From positions 2,356,001-2,420,000 of the forward strand of contig NZ_CP061771.1 of NCBI RefSeq assembly GCF_011751885.2: 64,000 nt of DNA, written 5' to 3'. Under the pieces are notes generated by a model. It did not search any database. It worked only from the letters and a program-made list of their open reading frames with translations, and was not told the origin of the DNA. Shown in pieces: positions 25,750-33,122 of the stretch (within the stretch, counting starts at the first letter, position 1; each line of letters starts with the position of its first letter). This DNA comes from Salinibacterium sp. ZJ450 (GTDB taxonomy: Bacteria > Actinomycetota > Actinomycetes > Actinomycetales > Microbacteriaceae). A program made the position numbers and the translations under genes.

Positions 25750-26819
25750 GCACGCAGGCCTTGCTCGCACGCAACGATCTGGTCGAGCGGCACTCGCTCG
25801 TCGTCGGCGTGAGCCTTCACCGGGTCGCCGGGCCCGTAGTTGACGGCGGGGATTCCGAGCGCAGAGAAGCGCGCGACATCCGTCCAGCCGTATTTCGGCT
25901 TCGCCTCGCCGCCCACGGCGCGCAGGAACTGCTGGGCAAGCTCCGCGTCGAGGCCCGGACGGGCGCCCTCGGCCTCGTCGATCACGGTCAGCTCGTACTC
26001 GGCGAACAGCTCGCGCACGTGCTCGATCGCCTCGGCGGCGGTGCGGCTGGGCGCGAACCGGTAGTTGACGGTGACCACGGCCTCGTCGGGGATCACGTTG
26101 CCGGCCACGCCGCCGGTGATGGCGACCGCGTTCAGGCCCTCACGGTAAACCAACCCCTCCACCTCCACCGAGCGCGGCTGGTAGGCGGCGAGCGTGGCGA
26201 GGATGGGCGCAACGTCGTGGATGGCGTTGTGACCCACCCAGGAGCGGGCGCTGTGCGCGCGAACCCCGGAGGTGCGCACCTCGATGCGCAGGTTGCCGTT
26301 GCAGCCGCCCTCGACGGCGGCGTTGCTCGGTTCGCCGAGGATCGCGAAGTCGCCGGAGAGTAGCTCCGGATGCACCCGCGCCAGCCGGCCGAGACCGTTC
26401 AGCTCCTCGGCCACCTCTTCGTGGTCGTACCAGATCCAGGTGATGTCGACGGTGGGGTTCACCAGTTCCGCCGCGAGCTTGAGCTGCACGCCGCATCCGG
26501 CCTTCATATCGGCCGTACCGCGACCCCACAGGTAATCGACGCCATCGATCGTCTCGAACCGGGTCGGCAGGTTGTTGTTCAGCGGCACGGTGTCGATGTG
26601 CCCGGCGATCAGCACACGCTGGGCGCGGCCGAGAGTGGTGCGGGCGACGATCGCGTCGCCGTCGCGTGTGACCTCGAGATGGTGCAGGCCCTGCAGCGCG
26701 GTCTCGATGGCGTCGGCGACGTGGCGCTCGTTGCCGGAGACTGACTCGATGTCGCACAGCTGACGGGTGATATCGACGGATGACGCGTACACGTCGAGTA
26801 CGGGGAGGGTGGGGTCCAT
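25731..26819 (-). CDS. dapE: Succinyl-diaminopimelate desuccinylase
   Basis: 362-residue M20-family zinc hydrolase releasing succinate and LL-diaminopimelate from N-succinyl-LL-DAP, in lysine and peptidoglycan precursor synthesis. The metal ligands fit: IAGHIDTVP (His), [11 protein letters not shown] (Asp), YDHEEV (catalytic and metal Glu), [20 protein letters not shown] (Glu), and a dimerisation domain with [21 protein letters not shown] 26819 was chosen over GTG 26828. It is divergent from dapD across about 50 bases, so both genes share one short control region. Confidence 0.92.
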   Translation of the reverse strand: MDPTLPVLDVYASSVDITRQLCDIESVSGNERHVADAIETALQGLHHLEVTRDGDAIVARTTLGRAQRVLIAGHIDTVPLNNNLPTRFETIDGVDYLWGRGTADMKAGCGVQLKLAAELVNPTVDITWIWYDHEEVAEELNGLGRLARVHPELLSGDFAILGEPSNAAVEGGCNGNLRIEVRTSGVRAHSARSWVGHNAIHDVAPILATLAAYQPRSVEVEGLVYREGLNAVAITGGVAGNVIPDEAVVTVNYRFAPSRTAAEAIEHVRELFAEYELTVIDEAEGARPGLDAELAQQFLRAVGGEAKPKYGWTDVARFSALGIPAVNYGPGDPVKAHADDERVPLDQIVACEQGLRAWLTGA

Positions 26820-26871
26820 GATCGGCACTGGGCAAGTTTATCGACCCGGCACAGTCGATACCCTTGAAGGC

Positions 26872-27816
26872 ATGACTGCACTTTCGGCCTGGGGCTACGG
26901 CCTCGCGACCATCGCCGCCAACGGCACCGTTCTCGACACCTGGTTCCCCTCCCCCCAACTCGGTTCCCGGCCGGCGGATGTCGACCCGTATATCGCTCCC
27001 GCCGAGTTCGAAGACCAGCTGATCGCCGATGAGCGGCGCAACGTGCGCGTGGACTTCGTCACCGTTGAGATCGACCTGTCCGCGCCCCCGGCGAACACTC
27101 CCGACGCCTATCTGCGCCTGCACCTGCTCAGCCACCTGCTGGTGACGCCGAATAGCATCAACCTCGACGGCATCTTTGGGCACCTGCCGATCGTGGTTTG
27201 GACGAACGCCGGACCGGTGCATCCGGATGACTTCGCGGCACGGCGCATGCAGCTGCAGCGCGCCGGGATCTCCACCGTGTCGATCGACAAGTTCCCGCGC
27301 CTGCTGGATTACGTCACCCCGGCCGGCGTGCGCGTCGGCGACGCCAACCGGGTGCGGCTGGGCGCGCACCTGGCGCCGGGCACCACGGTGATGCACGAGG
27401 GCTTCGTCAACTTCAACGCCGGCACCCTGGGCGCCTCCATGGTCGAGGGCCGCATCTCGCAGGGCGTCGTGGTCGGCAACGGCTCGGACATCGGCGGCGG
27501 CGCATCCATCATGGGCACGCTCTCCGGCGGCGGCACCGAGAAGGTCGTCATCGGTCAGCGGGCGCTGCTCGGCGCGAACTCTGGCATCGGCATCTCCATC
27601 GGCGACGACACCGTGGTGGAGGCGGGCCTGTACGTGACCGCGGGCACCAAGGTGTCGCTGATCGAGGACGGGGTCACCCCACACCGCACGGTGAAAGCGG
27701 TGGAGCTGAGCGGTGTTCCCGGGCTGCTGTTCCGCCGCAACTCGCTGACCGGCGCCGTCGAGGTGCTGTCGCGCTCGGGCCACGGCGTGGTGCTGAACGA
27801 GGCGCTGCACGCGTAG
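26872..27816 (+). CDS. dapD: Tetrahydrodipicolinate N-succinyltransferase
   Basis: 314-residue actinobacterial-type DapD, which transfers succinyl from succinyl-CoA to tetrahydrodipicolinate. A unique N-terminal domain is followed by a left-handed beta-helix of hexapeptide repeats ([59 protein letters not shown]). The SMVEGRIS segment holds the Glu used as catalytic residue in the mycobacterial enzyme. ATG 26872 follows GAAGG. The divergent dapE and the nearby dapC supply the next steps, so the succinylase branch is almost complete here. Confidence 0.93.
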   Translation: MTALSAWGYGLATIAANGTVLDTWFPSPQLGSRPADVDPYIAPAEFEDQLIADERRNVRVDFVTVEIDLSAPPANTPDAYLRLHLLSHLLVTPNSINLDGIFGHLPIVVWTNAGPVHPDDFAARRMQLQRAGISTVSIDKFPRLLDYVTPAGVRVGDANRVRLGAHLAPGTTVMHEGFVNFNAGTLGASMVEGRISQGVVVGNGSDIGGGASIMGTLSGGGTEKVVIGQRALLGANSGIGISIGDDTVVEAGLYVTAGTKVSLIEDGVTPHRTVKAVELSGVPGLLFRRNSLTGAVEVLSRSGHGVVLNEALHA

Positions 27817-27835
27817 TCGGGGTGCGCGCTTCTGA

Positions 27836-28082
27836 CGCGAGCGTGCGGAGCGCGAGGTGCGGCACCGGGTGGTGCGAGCGCCGGGCGGTGCGAGCGCCGG
27901 GCGGTGCGAGCGCCGCGGAAATGTACGAGCGCCGCTGCCGAAACCGCGGCGCTCAGCCGAAACTACGGCGCTCAGCAGGCGTGGAGGCGGCACTTCGCGT
28001 GAGCGCGCCGAAAACGGCCGAACGCTCCCGCCGCGGCGGGGTCGCTCGGCCGTTTTGGCAGCGTTCGCTGAAGGATGTCGCG
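27836..28082. repeat. Duplicated block, copy 1 (with 16-bp triplication)
   Basis: About 247 bp nearly identical to 28174-28388. It differs by two extra copies of a 16-bp unit GTGCGAGCGCCGGGCG (three in tandem at ~27876-27923), which accounts for the 32-base shift between the two copies. Includes GAGCGCCGC/GCGGCGCTC family units and a terminal hairpin. Confidence 0.8.
28011..28056. terminator. Bidirectional hairpin terminator (copy 1)
   Basis: AAAACGGCCGA and TCGGCCGTTTT form a perfect 11-bp outer stem with a CCCGCCGCGGCGGG core. The A-tract on one side and T-tract on the other allow termination of both dapD and gltA. Confidence 0.8.
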
Positions 28083-28173
28083 GCCGCGGATGTCGCGAGC
28101 GGCGGGTTACGCGAACGCCAGGTCACGCGAGCGCTGGGTCACGCGAGCGCGAGCGCACGCGAACTTCTGGTCA

Positions 28174-28388
28174 CGCGAGCATGCGGAGCGCGAGACGCCG
28201 CACCGGGTGGTGCGAGCGCCGCGGAAACGTACGAGCGCCGCCGCCGAAACCGCGGCGCTCGGCCGAAACTGCGGCGCTCAGCAGGCGTGGTCGCGGCACC
28301 TCGCGCGAGCGCGCCGAATACGGCCGAGCGCTCCCGCCGCGGCGGGGTCGCTCGGCCGTTTTGACAGCGTTCGGTGAAGGCTGTCGCG
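28174..28388. repeat. Duplicated block, copy 2
   Basis: About 215 bp, second copy of the 27836-28082 block, offset 306-338 bases. It keeps the same hairpin, the GTACGAGCGCCGCYGCCGAAACC segment and the CAGCGTTCG end with scattered substitutions. Confidence 0.8.
28317..28362. terminator. Hairpin terminator (copy 2)
   Basis: AATACGGCCGA pairs with TCGGCCGTTTT around the same CCCGCCGCGGCGGG core as copy 1, with one mismatch in the A/T flank. Confidence 0.75.
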
Positions 28389-28443
28389 CGGCGGCTAGCG
28401 CGGCGCTAAAGTTGGGCTCGCGCCGCGCCTGTCGCACGGCGCC

Positions 28444-29742
28444 CTAGCGCTGCGTGGGCCAGTCGCGGGCCGGGGAGCCCGTGTAGAGCTGCTGCGGGCG
28501 GCCGATGCGGGTTGCCGTGTCGGCGTTGGCCTCACGCCAGTGCGCGATCCAGCCGGGCAGGCGGCCGATCGCGAACAGCACCGTGAACATGCGAGTCGGG
28601 AAGCCCATCGCCTTGTAGATGACCCCGGTGTAGAAGTCCACGTTGGGGTAGAGCTTGCGCTCGGCGAAGTAGTCGTCGGCCAGCGCCGCCTCTTCGAGCT
28701 GCATCGCGATATCGAGCAGCGGGTCCTTCACGCCGAGGTCGGCGAGCACCTCTTCGGCGCTCTCCTTCACCAGGGTGGCGCGCGGGTCGAAGTTCTTGTA
28801 CACCCGGTGGCCGAAGCCCATCAGGCGCACGCCGTCTTCCTTGTTCTTGACGCGATCGATGAAGCGCTTGACGCCCTCACCGGAGTCGCGGATCTCGCCG
28901 AGCATATTCAGCACGGCCTCGTTCGCGCCACCGTGCAGCGGCCCGTATAGCGCGTTGATGCCCGCGGACACCGACGAGAACAGGTTCGCCTCGGTGGATC
29001 CGACCAGGCGCACGGTCGAGGTCGACGCGTTCTGCTCGTGGTCTTCGTGCAGGATCAGCAGGCGATCGAGCGCCTTGCTGACGACCGGGTTGATCTCGTA
29101 CGGCTCGGCCATGGTGCCGAAGTTCAGCCGCAGGAAGTTGTCGACAAAGCTCAGAGAGTTATCGGGATACAGCAAGGCCTGGCCGAGGCTCTTCTTGTGC
29201 GCGTACGCGGCGATCACCGGCAGCTTGGCCAGCAGTCGGATGGTCGAGATCTCGATCTGCTCCGGGTCGTGCACGCTCAGTGAGTTCTCGTAGAACGTCG
29301 ACAACGCCGACACGGCACTGGAGAGCACCGACATCGGGTGCGCGGTGTGAGGCAGGGCGTCGAAGAACCGCTTGAGGTCTTCGTGCAGCAGCGTGTGCCG
29401 ACGGATCTTCTCGTCGAACCCGGCGAGTTCGTCGGCGGTGGGCAGCTCACCGTAGATCAGCAGCCAGGCCACCTCGAGGAATGTCGAGTTCTTCGCGACA
29501 TCCTCGATCGCATACCCGCGGTAGCGCAGGATGCCCGCGTCGCCGTCGATATAGGTGATGGCGCTCTTCGTGGCGGCCGTGTTCACAAAACCCTGGTCAA
29601 GGGTGGTGAAGCCGGTCTGCTTCTTGAAGGTCGAAATATCGATGCTCGAGGAGCCGTCCACGCCCTTAACGATCGGGAACTCCGCAGTGCCCCCGGGAAA
29701 GTGAAGAGTGGCCTTCTGCGAGTCGTCAGCGAGTTCAGTCAC
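28444..29742 (-). CDS. gltA: Citrate synthase (type II)
   Basis: 432-residue citrate synthase condensing acetyl-CoA with oxaloacetate at the entry of the TCA cycle. The beta-rich N-terminus (LHFPGGTAEFPIVKGVDG) is typical of type II hexameric enzymes. Active-site segments include GPLHGGANEAVLNML (His), MGFGHRVYKNFDPR (His, Arg) and the LDIAMQLEE helix. GTG start at 29742. It is monocistronic, divided from dapD by the repeat spacer and from dapC by about 60 bases. Confidence 0.95.
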   Translation of the reverse strand: MTELADDSQKATLHFPGGTAEFPIVKGVDGSSSIDISTFKKQTGFTTLDQGFVNTAATKSAITYIDGDAGILRYRGYAIEDVAKNSTFLEVAWLLIYGELPTADELAGFDEKIRRHTLLHEDLKRFFDALPHTAHPMSVLSSAVSALSTFYENSLSVHDPEQIEISTIRLLAKLPVIAAYAHKKSLGQALLYPDNSLSFVDNFLRLNFGTMAEPYEINPVVSKALDRLLILHEDHEQNASTSTVRLVGSTEANLFSSVSAGINALYGPLHGGANEAVLNMLGEIRDSGEGVKRFIDRVKNKEDGVRLMGFGHRVYKNFDPRATLVKESAEEVLADLGVKDPLLDIAMQLEEAALADDYFAERKLYPNVDFYTGVIYKAMGFPTRMFTVLFAIGRLPGWIAHWREANADTATRIGRPQQLYTGSPARDWPTQR

Positions 29743-29803
29743 GCGAATAGCCTATGTGAGGTCAGAGACAACTGTCGCATCCGCTAAAAGTCCGGCGTTT
29801 CGG

Positions 29804-30904
29804 TTAGAGCAAACCGCCAAGACGGGTGGCGGCTGCGCCGATCCGCTCGTCGCTGCTGGTCAGCGACAGCCGCACATGCTGCGACTCGTCGTCGCCATAG
29901 TAGACGCCGGGAGCACACAGGATGCCGACATCCGCCAGCCGTCCCACCGTCTCCCAGGCCGCACGACCCTCGGTCACCCACAGATAGAGGCCGGCCGTGC
30001 TCGCATCGACGCGGAAACCGGCGGACTCCAGGGCGGGCTTCAGGATGTCGCGGCGGGCACGGTAGCGCTCGCGCTGCACTCGCACGTGCTCGTCATCGCC
30101 CAGCGCGGCGACCATGGCCTGCTGCACCGGTGCGGGCGGCATCAGTCCGGCATGCTTGCGCACGCCCAGCAGTTGCTGGATCCGCGTGGAACAGCCGGCG
30201 ACGAAACCGGCACGGTACCCGGCGAGGTTCGACTGCTTGCTGAGCGAGTAGACCGAGAGCACGTCGCGCCGGTCGCCGTCGAGCACCCGGTCGTCGAGGA
30301 TCGACGGGGTCGGTTCGTTGCCATCCCAGTTGAGTTCGGCGTAGCACTCGTCGTTGACGATGATGGCGCCGAGCTGCCGGGCGCGGGCGACGGCGGCGCG
30401 CAGCTGCTCGATGCCGAGCACACTGCCGTCGGGGTTGCCCGGGCTGTTCAGCCAGACCAGCTTGGTGTTCGCGGGCCACGTCGCCGGGTCATCGGCCGGC
30501 ACCGGGGTGGCCCGCGCCAGGGAGGCCCCGATCGCGTAGGTGGGGTACGCGGTGGCGGGGTAGACGATCGCGTCGCCCTCTTCGATGCCGAGCATCAGCG
30601 CCAGCGACGCGATGAGCTCCTTCGAGCCGATGGTGGGCAGCACGTGCCGCTGCTCCAGCCCGGTCACTCCCCGCCGGCGGGCGTACCAGTCGACGATGGC
30701 CTGGCGGAGGGCGGGGCTGCCGGCGGTCGCCGGGTAGGAGTGCGCGTCGGTGGCGTCGGCAAGAGCCGAGCGGATGACGTCGGGCGTCGGGTCAACCGGA
30801 GAGCCGACCGACAGGTCGACGATACCGTCGGCGTGCGCCCTGGCGCGCTCAGCAAACGGCGTCAGCGAATCCCACGGAAAATCGGGTAGGTCGAGCGCCC
30901 GCAC
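29804..30904 (-). CDS. dapC: Succinyldiaminopimelate transaminase
   Basis: 366-residue class I/II PLP aminotransferase, expected to convert N-succinyl-2-amino-6-ketopimelate to N-succinyl-LL-DAP. The fold motifs are LSVGSPVDPTP, a GSKELIASLA cofactor segment, LNSPGNPDGSV, VNDECYAEL and the PLP lysine in YSLSKQSNLAGYRAGF. GTG 30904 is embedded in the ferredoxin stop (TAGTG), and its SD must lie within fdxA. The longer frame to 31165 only overlaps fdxA. The ferredoxin-transaminase pair matches Rv1177/Rv1178; assignment as DapC rather than another aminotransferase relies on this linkage and the nearby dapD/dapE. Confidence 0.88.
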   Translation of the reverse strand: MRALDLPDFPWDSLTPFAERARAHADGIVDLSVGSPVDPTPDVIRSALADATDAHSYPATAGSPALRQAIVDWYARRRGVTGLEQRHVLPTIGSKELIASLALMLGIEEGDAIVYPATAYPTYAIGASLARATPVPADDPATWPANTKLVWLNSPGNPDGSVLGIEQLRAAVARARQLGAIIVNDECYAELNWDGNEPTPSILDDRVLDGDRRDVLSVYSLSKQSNLAGYRAGFVAGCSTRIQQLLGVRKHAGLMPPAPVQQAMVAALGDDEHVRVQRERYRARRDILKPALESAGFRVDASTAGLYLWVTEGRAAWETVGRLADVGILCAPGVYYGDDESQHVRLSLTSSDERIGAAATRLGGLL

Positions 30905-31224
30905 TAGCCAGCCTGCGGGGGCAGTGCGGCAACGATGGGGTGGTCCTTGTGGATCTTGCCGACCTTGGCGGCGCCACCGGGCGAGCCGACCTCGTCGAAG
31001 AACTCGACATTGGCCTTGTAGTAGTCGGCCCACTGCTCGGGCAGGTCGTCCTCGTAGTAGATCGCTTCGACCGGGCAGACCGGCTCGCAGGCACCGCAGT
31101 CGACGCACTCGTCGGGGTGGATGTACAGCATCCGGTCGCCCTCGTAGATGCAGTCGACGGGGCATTCGTCGATGCAGGCGCGGTCCAACACATCAACACA
31201 GGGCAGGGCGATGACGTAGGTCAC
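30904..31224 (-). CDS. fdxA: 7Fe/8Fe ferredoxin (FdxA/FdxC type)
   Basis: 106-residue two-cluster ferredoxin that shuttles electrons. The N-terminal cluster motif has C9, C17, C21 and P22, with C25 following (a [3Fe-4S]/[4Fe-4S] site), and the second is C-V-D-C-G-A-C-E-P-V-C-P, a classic CxxCxxCxxxCP. The C-terminal extension after residue 60 (YYKANVEFFDEVGSPGGAAKVGK) is characteristic of the actinobacterial FdxC family. It overlaps mshB by an ATGA and dapC by one base, so the three form a tight operon. The redox partner is unknown. Confidence 0.93.
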   Translation of the reverse strand: MTYVIALPCVDVLDRACIDECPVDCIYEGDRMLYIHPDECVDCGACEPVCPVEAIYYEDDLPEQWADYYKANVEFFDEVGSPGGAAKVGKIHKDHPIVAALPPQAG

Positions 31225-32492
31225 GGTGTTGCACGATCCTTTACTCGGGGAACGTCTTCCATCCTACTCACGCCCGGTGTTGCCCGGAGTCGCGGCCAGG
31301 CCAGCACGAAGAACGCGATCACGGCGGGTCCGAACGTCCACAGGTAACCCTCGATGGTGGCCGGGATCAGCACCGATCCGCCGGCGCCAGAGGTTGCCAG
31401 CAGCGCGACCGCGCCGAGCACCCCGAGCGCGCCGGCGGTGGCGACCACGCGACTGTCGGCGACGGCCCGCAGCCCGGCGAGCACCGCGGCGACCATCACC
31501 AGCGACAGGCTGATGCCGAGCGGCGGCATCGCCTGGTGCACGGCGGTGCCGAGTGCTCCGATGACCGCTCCCCCGATCAGGGCGGCGACGGATGCCGCCA
31601 GCAGCCCCGGCCAGCGCCGCGTCCGGGTGGGCGCCGCAGCAGTGGTGTTGCCGGTCGAGCCGCCGGCAAGGATCTGCCGGAAGTGCTCGGTGCGGGAGAT
31701 CGGGAAGCGTTCGCCGTTGGAGAGAGTAAAGCCGTCGTCGTCGACGATGAGCTGGGTGCGGTGTGCGGCGAGTGCCGCGCGTTTGCGGTCGAGCACCGCG
31801 GTCACGTCGATCGCGATCGTGTGTGCGGGGATCGCGTGTGCGGGGATCGCGTCACGCACGGGTTCGGCGGCGAGGACGCCGTCGGCCGGATCACCGTCGG
31901 CGGGGACGACGTCGGCGGGGACGTCGTCCGGCATTCCGTTGCCGACCGGTTCAGCGACGAGGAAGCGGACTCCGGCGACCTCCGCGGCGAGCCGCGCCGC
32001 GCGGTGCGCGATGATGTGGTCGGGATGCCCGTAGCCACCGTTCTCGTTCTCGCTGATCACGAGGTCGGCGCGGATGTCGGACAGCACTGCCGCGACATCC
32101 GCCGTGACCTCGGTGAACGGTGCCGCGGACAGCGACGTCGGCGAGATCTCGGCTGCCGGCTCCGCCCCGTGCTCACCCCAGCGCATGCCGGAATCCTCGT
32201 AGCGGCGCGGCGGGAGGCCCCGCCAACGGGCTTGGGCATCACCGAGGAAACGGTGGTCGGTGACGCCGAGCGCGCGCATGGCCTCGGCCAGCTCGGCTTC
32301 CCGCGTCGCGGCCAGGTCGGGGCTGCCCTCGAGATGCCGCAGCTCGGCGGGGATCACCTCGCCGCGCTCACCCCTGGTGAGGGTTAGCACGGTGACCTCG
32401 TTGCCGGCGTCCACGAGGGTGGCGATGGTGCCGCCGGCAGAGATGGACTCGTCATCGGGGTGCGCGAACACGAAGAGAATGCGCTGGGCCAC
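31221..32492 (-). CDS. mshB: MshB-like GlcNAc-Ins deacetylase fused to a membrane domain
   Basis: 423-residue protein. Residues ~1-280 are a PIG-L/LmbE zinc deacetylase: AHPDDE at 10-15 (His11, Asp14 zinc ligands, Asp13 catalytic) and GYGHPDHIIAHR with the third His. In mycothiol synthesis MshB removes acetyl from GlcNAc-inositol. From ~residue 300 come four hydrophobic helices (GLLAASVAALIGGAVIGAL and following), resembling the separate small membrane protein after mshB in mycobacteria (Rv1171). A Pro/Ala/Asp-rich insert near 188-222 contains in-frame repeats (DVPADVVPADGDPAD; IPAHAIPAHT). It could instead deacetylate another GlcNAc conjugate. Confidence 0.8.
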   Translation of the reverse strand: MAQRILFVFAHPDDESISAGGTIATLVDAGNEVTVLTLTRGERGEVIPAELRHLEGSPDLAATREAELAEAMRALGVTDHRFLGDAQARWRGLPPRRYEDSGMRWGEHGAEPAAEISPTSLSAAPFTEVTADVAAVLSDIRADLVISENENGGYGHPDHIIAHRAARLAAEVAGVRFLVAEPVGNGMPDDVPADVVPADGDPADGVLAAEPVRDAIPAHAIPAHTIAIDVTAVLDRKRAALAAHRTQLIVDDDGFTLSNGERFPISRTEHFRQILAGGSTGNTTAAAPTRTRRWPGLLAASVAALIGGAVIGALGTAVHQAMPPLGISLSLVMVAAVLAGLRAVADSRVVATAGALGVLGAVALLATSGAGGSVLIPATIEGYLWTFGPAVIAFFVLAWPRLRATPGVSRMEDVPRVKDRATP

Positions 32493-32571
32493 GCGCGATC
32501 ATCCTCCTCTGCTGCGGCGATGCCGTGTTGCGCAACGTCTGTCGCGGCATCCGTTCGCCGATTGATCCAGT

Positions 32572-32613
32572 TTGTCGTGCTTGAGCCGCCGCGCGCTGGC
32601 TCAAGCACGACAA
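32572..32613. terminator. Perfect 16-bp inverted repeat hairpin
   Basis: TTGTCGTGCTTGAGCC (32572-32587) and its exact complement (32598-32613) with a 10-base loop, followed by a third half-copy GGTGGCTCAAGCACCAC (32614-32630). It lies just after the lipoprotein gene on the minus strand and upstream of mshB. Confidence 0.75.
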
Positions 32614-32636
32614 GGTGGCTCAAGCACCACTTGCTG

Positions 32637-33122
32637 CTAGCGGGGCGTGACCACGTAAGTGGCGACAACCGCCCCGGCATCCGTCGCGACGGTGAGCACC
32701 ACGTTATGGTCCGCCGACGCGAAGTTGCCGAAGCCGCTGGTCGCGTCGGTGTCGATGCTGGAACCGGTGAAGCCGGCCTCTTCCAGCAACCGCTGTGCTT
32801 CGGCGAAGTCGCCGGCGGACGGTACCTCGACGCGGGCGACCCAGCCGGTGTTATCCGGGGCTGCGCCGCCGCCGAGCACCGTGCCCTCGACCAGCGGCAC
32901 CTCGGCGGGGAAGCTGGCGGGGAGGGTGCCGTCCGTGGTCAGTTGCGCGCCACCGAGCGCTTCGGAGACGCGGCCTTCGACCTCGCCCTTCAGCTGCTCG
33001 ACACTGTCACCGACGATTCCGCCGACGATGTTGTCGAGCGGCCCCTCGGTGCTGCAGCCGACCAGCGACCCGGCGATGCCCAGAGCGAGCACCGCCGCAA
33101 CGATCGGACGGGTGACCCGCAC
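32637..33122 (-). CDS. Predicted lipoprotein, unknown function
   Basis: 161-residue secreted lipoprotein: basic start MRVTR, hydrophobic helix and lipobox L-V-G-C with the acylated Cys at residue 23. The mature part is acidic and Gly/Val-rich with no recognised domain; the second half (GWVARVEVPSAGDFAEAQRLLEEAGFTGSS) suggests a small alpha/beta fold. GTG start immediately after the typA stop (TAG-GTG), so it is probably coupled to typA. Its function is not known; the location may be incidental. Confidence 0.78.
   Translation of the reverse strand: MRVTRPIVAAVLALGIAGSLVGCSTEGPLDNIVGGIVGDSVEQLKGEVEGRVSEALGGAQLTTDGTLPASFPAEVPLVEGTVLGGGAAPDNTGWVARVEVPSAGDFAEAQRLLEEAGFTGSSIDTDATSGFGNFASADHNVVLTVATDAGAVVATYVVTPR

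Larger units (their letters stand above)
27817..28443. other. 627-bp gene-free convergent spacer filled with repeats
   Basis: Between dapD and gltA. It contains two copies of a ~215-250 bp block (27836-28082 and 28174-28388), each ending in a strong hairpin, with a region of GGTCACGCGAG-type degenerate repeats between them (28105-28175). Several long frames cross it, but they are Arg/Ala/Gly-rich shadows of the repeats, with no family resemblance. Confidence 0.75.

Noticed and set aside
27822-28447. Several plus-strand frames of 100-196 codons in the dapD-gltA spacer
   Set aside because: They are translations of the duplicated repeats (Arg/Ala/Gly-rich) and lack start signals.
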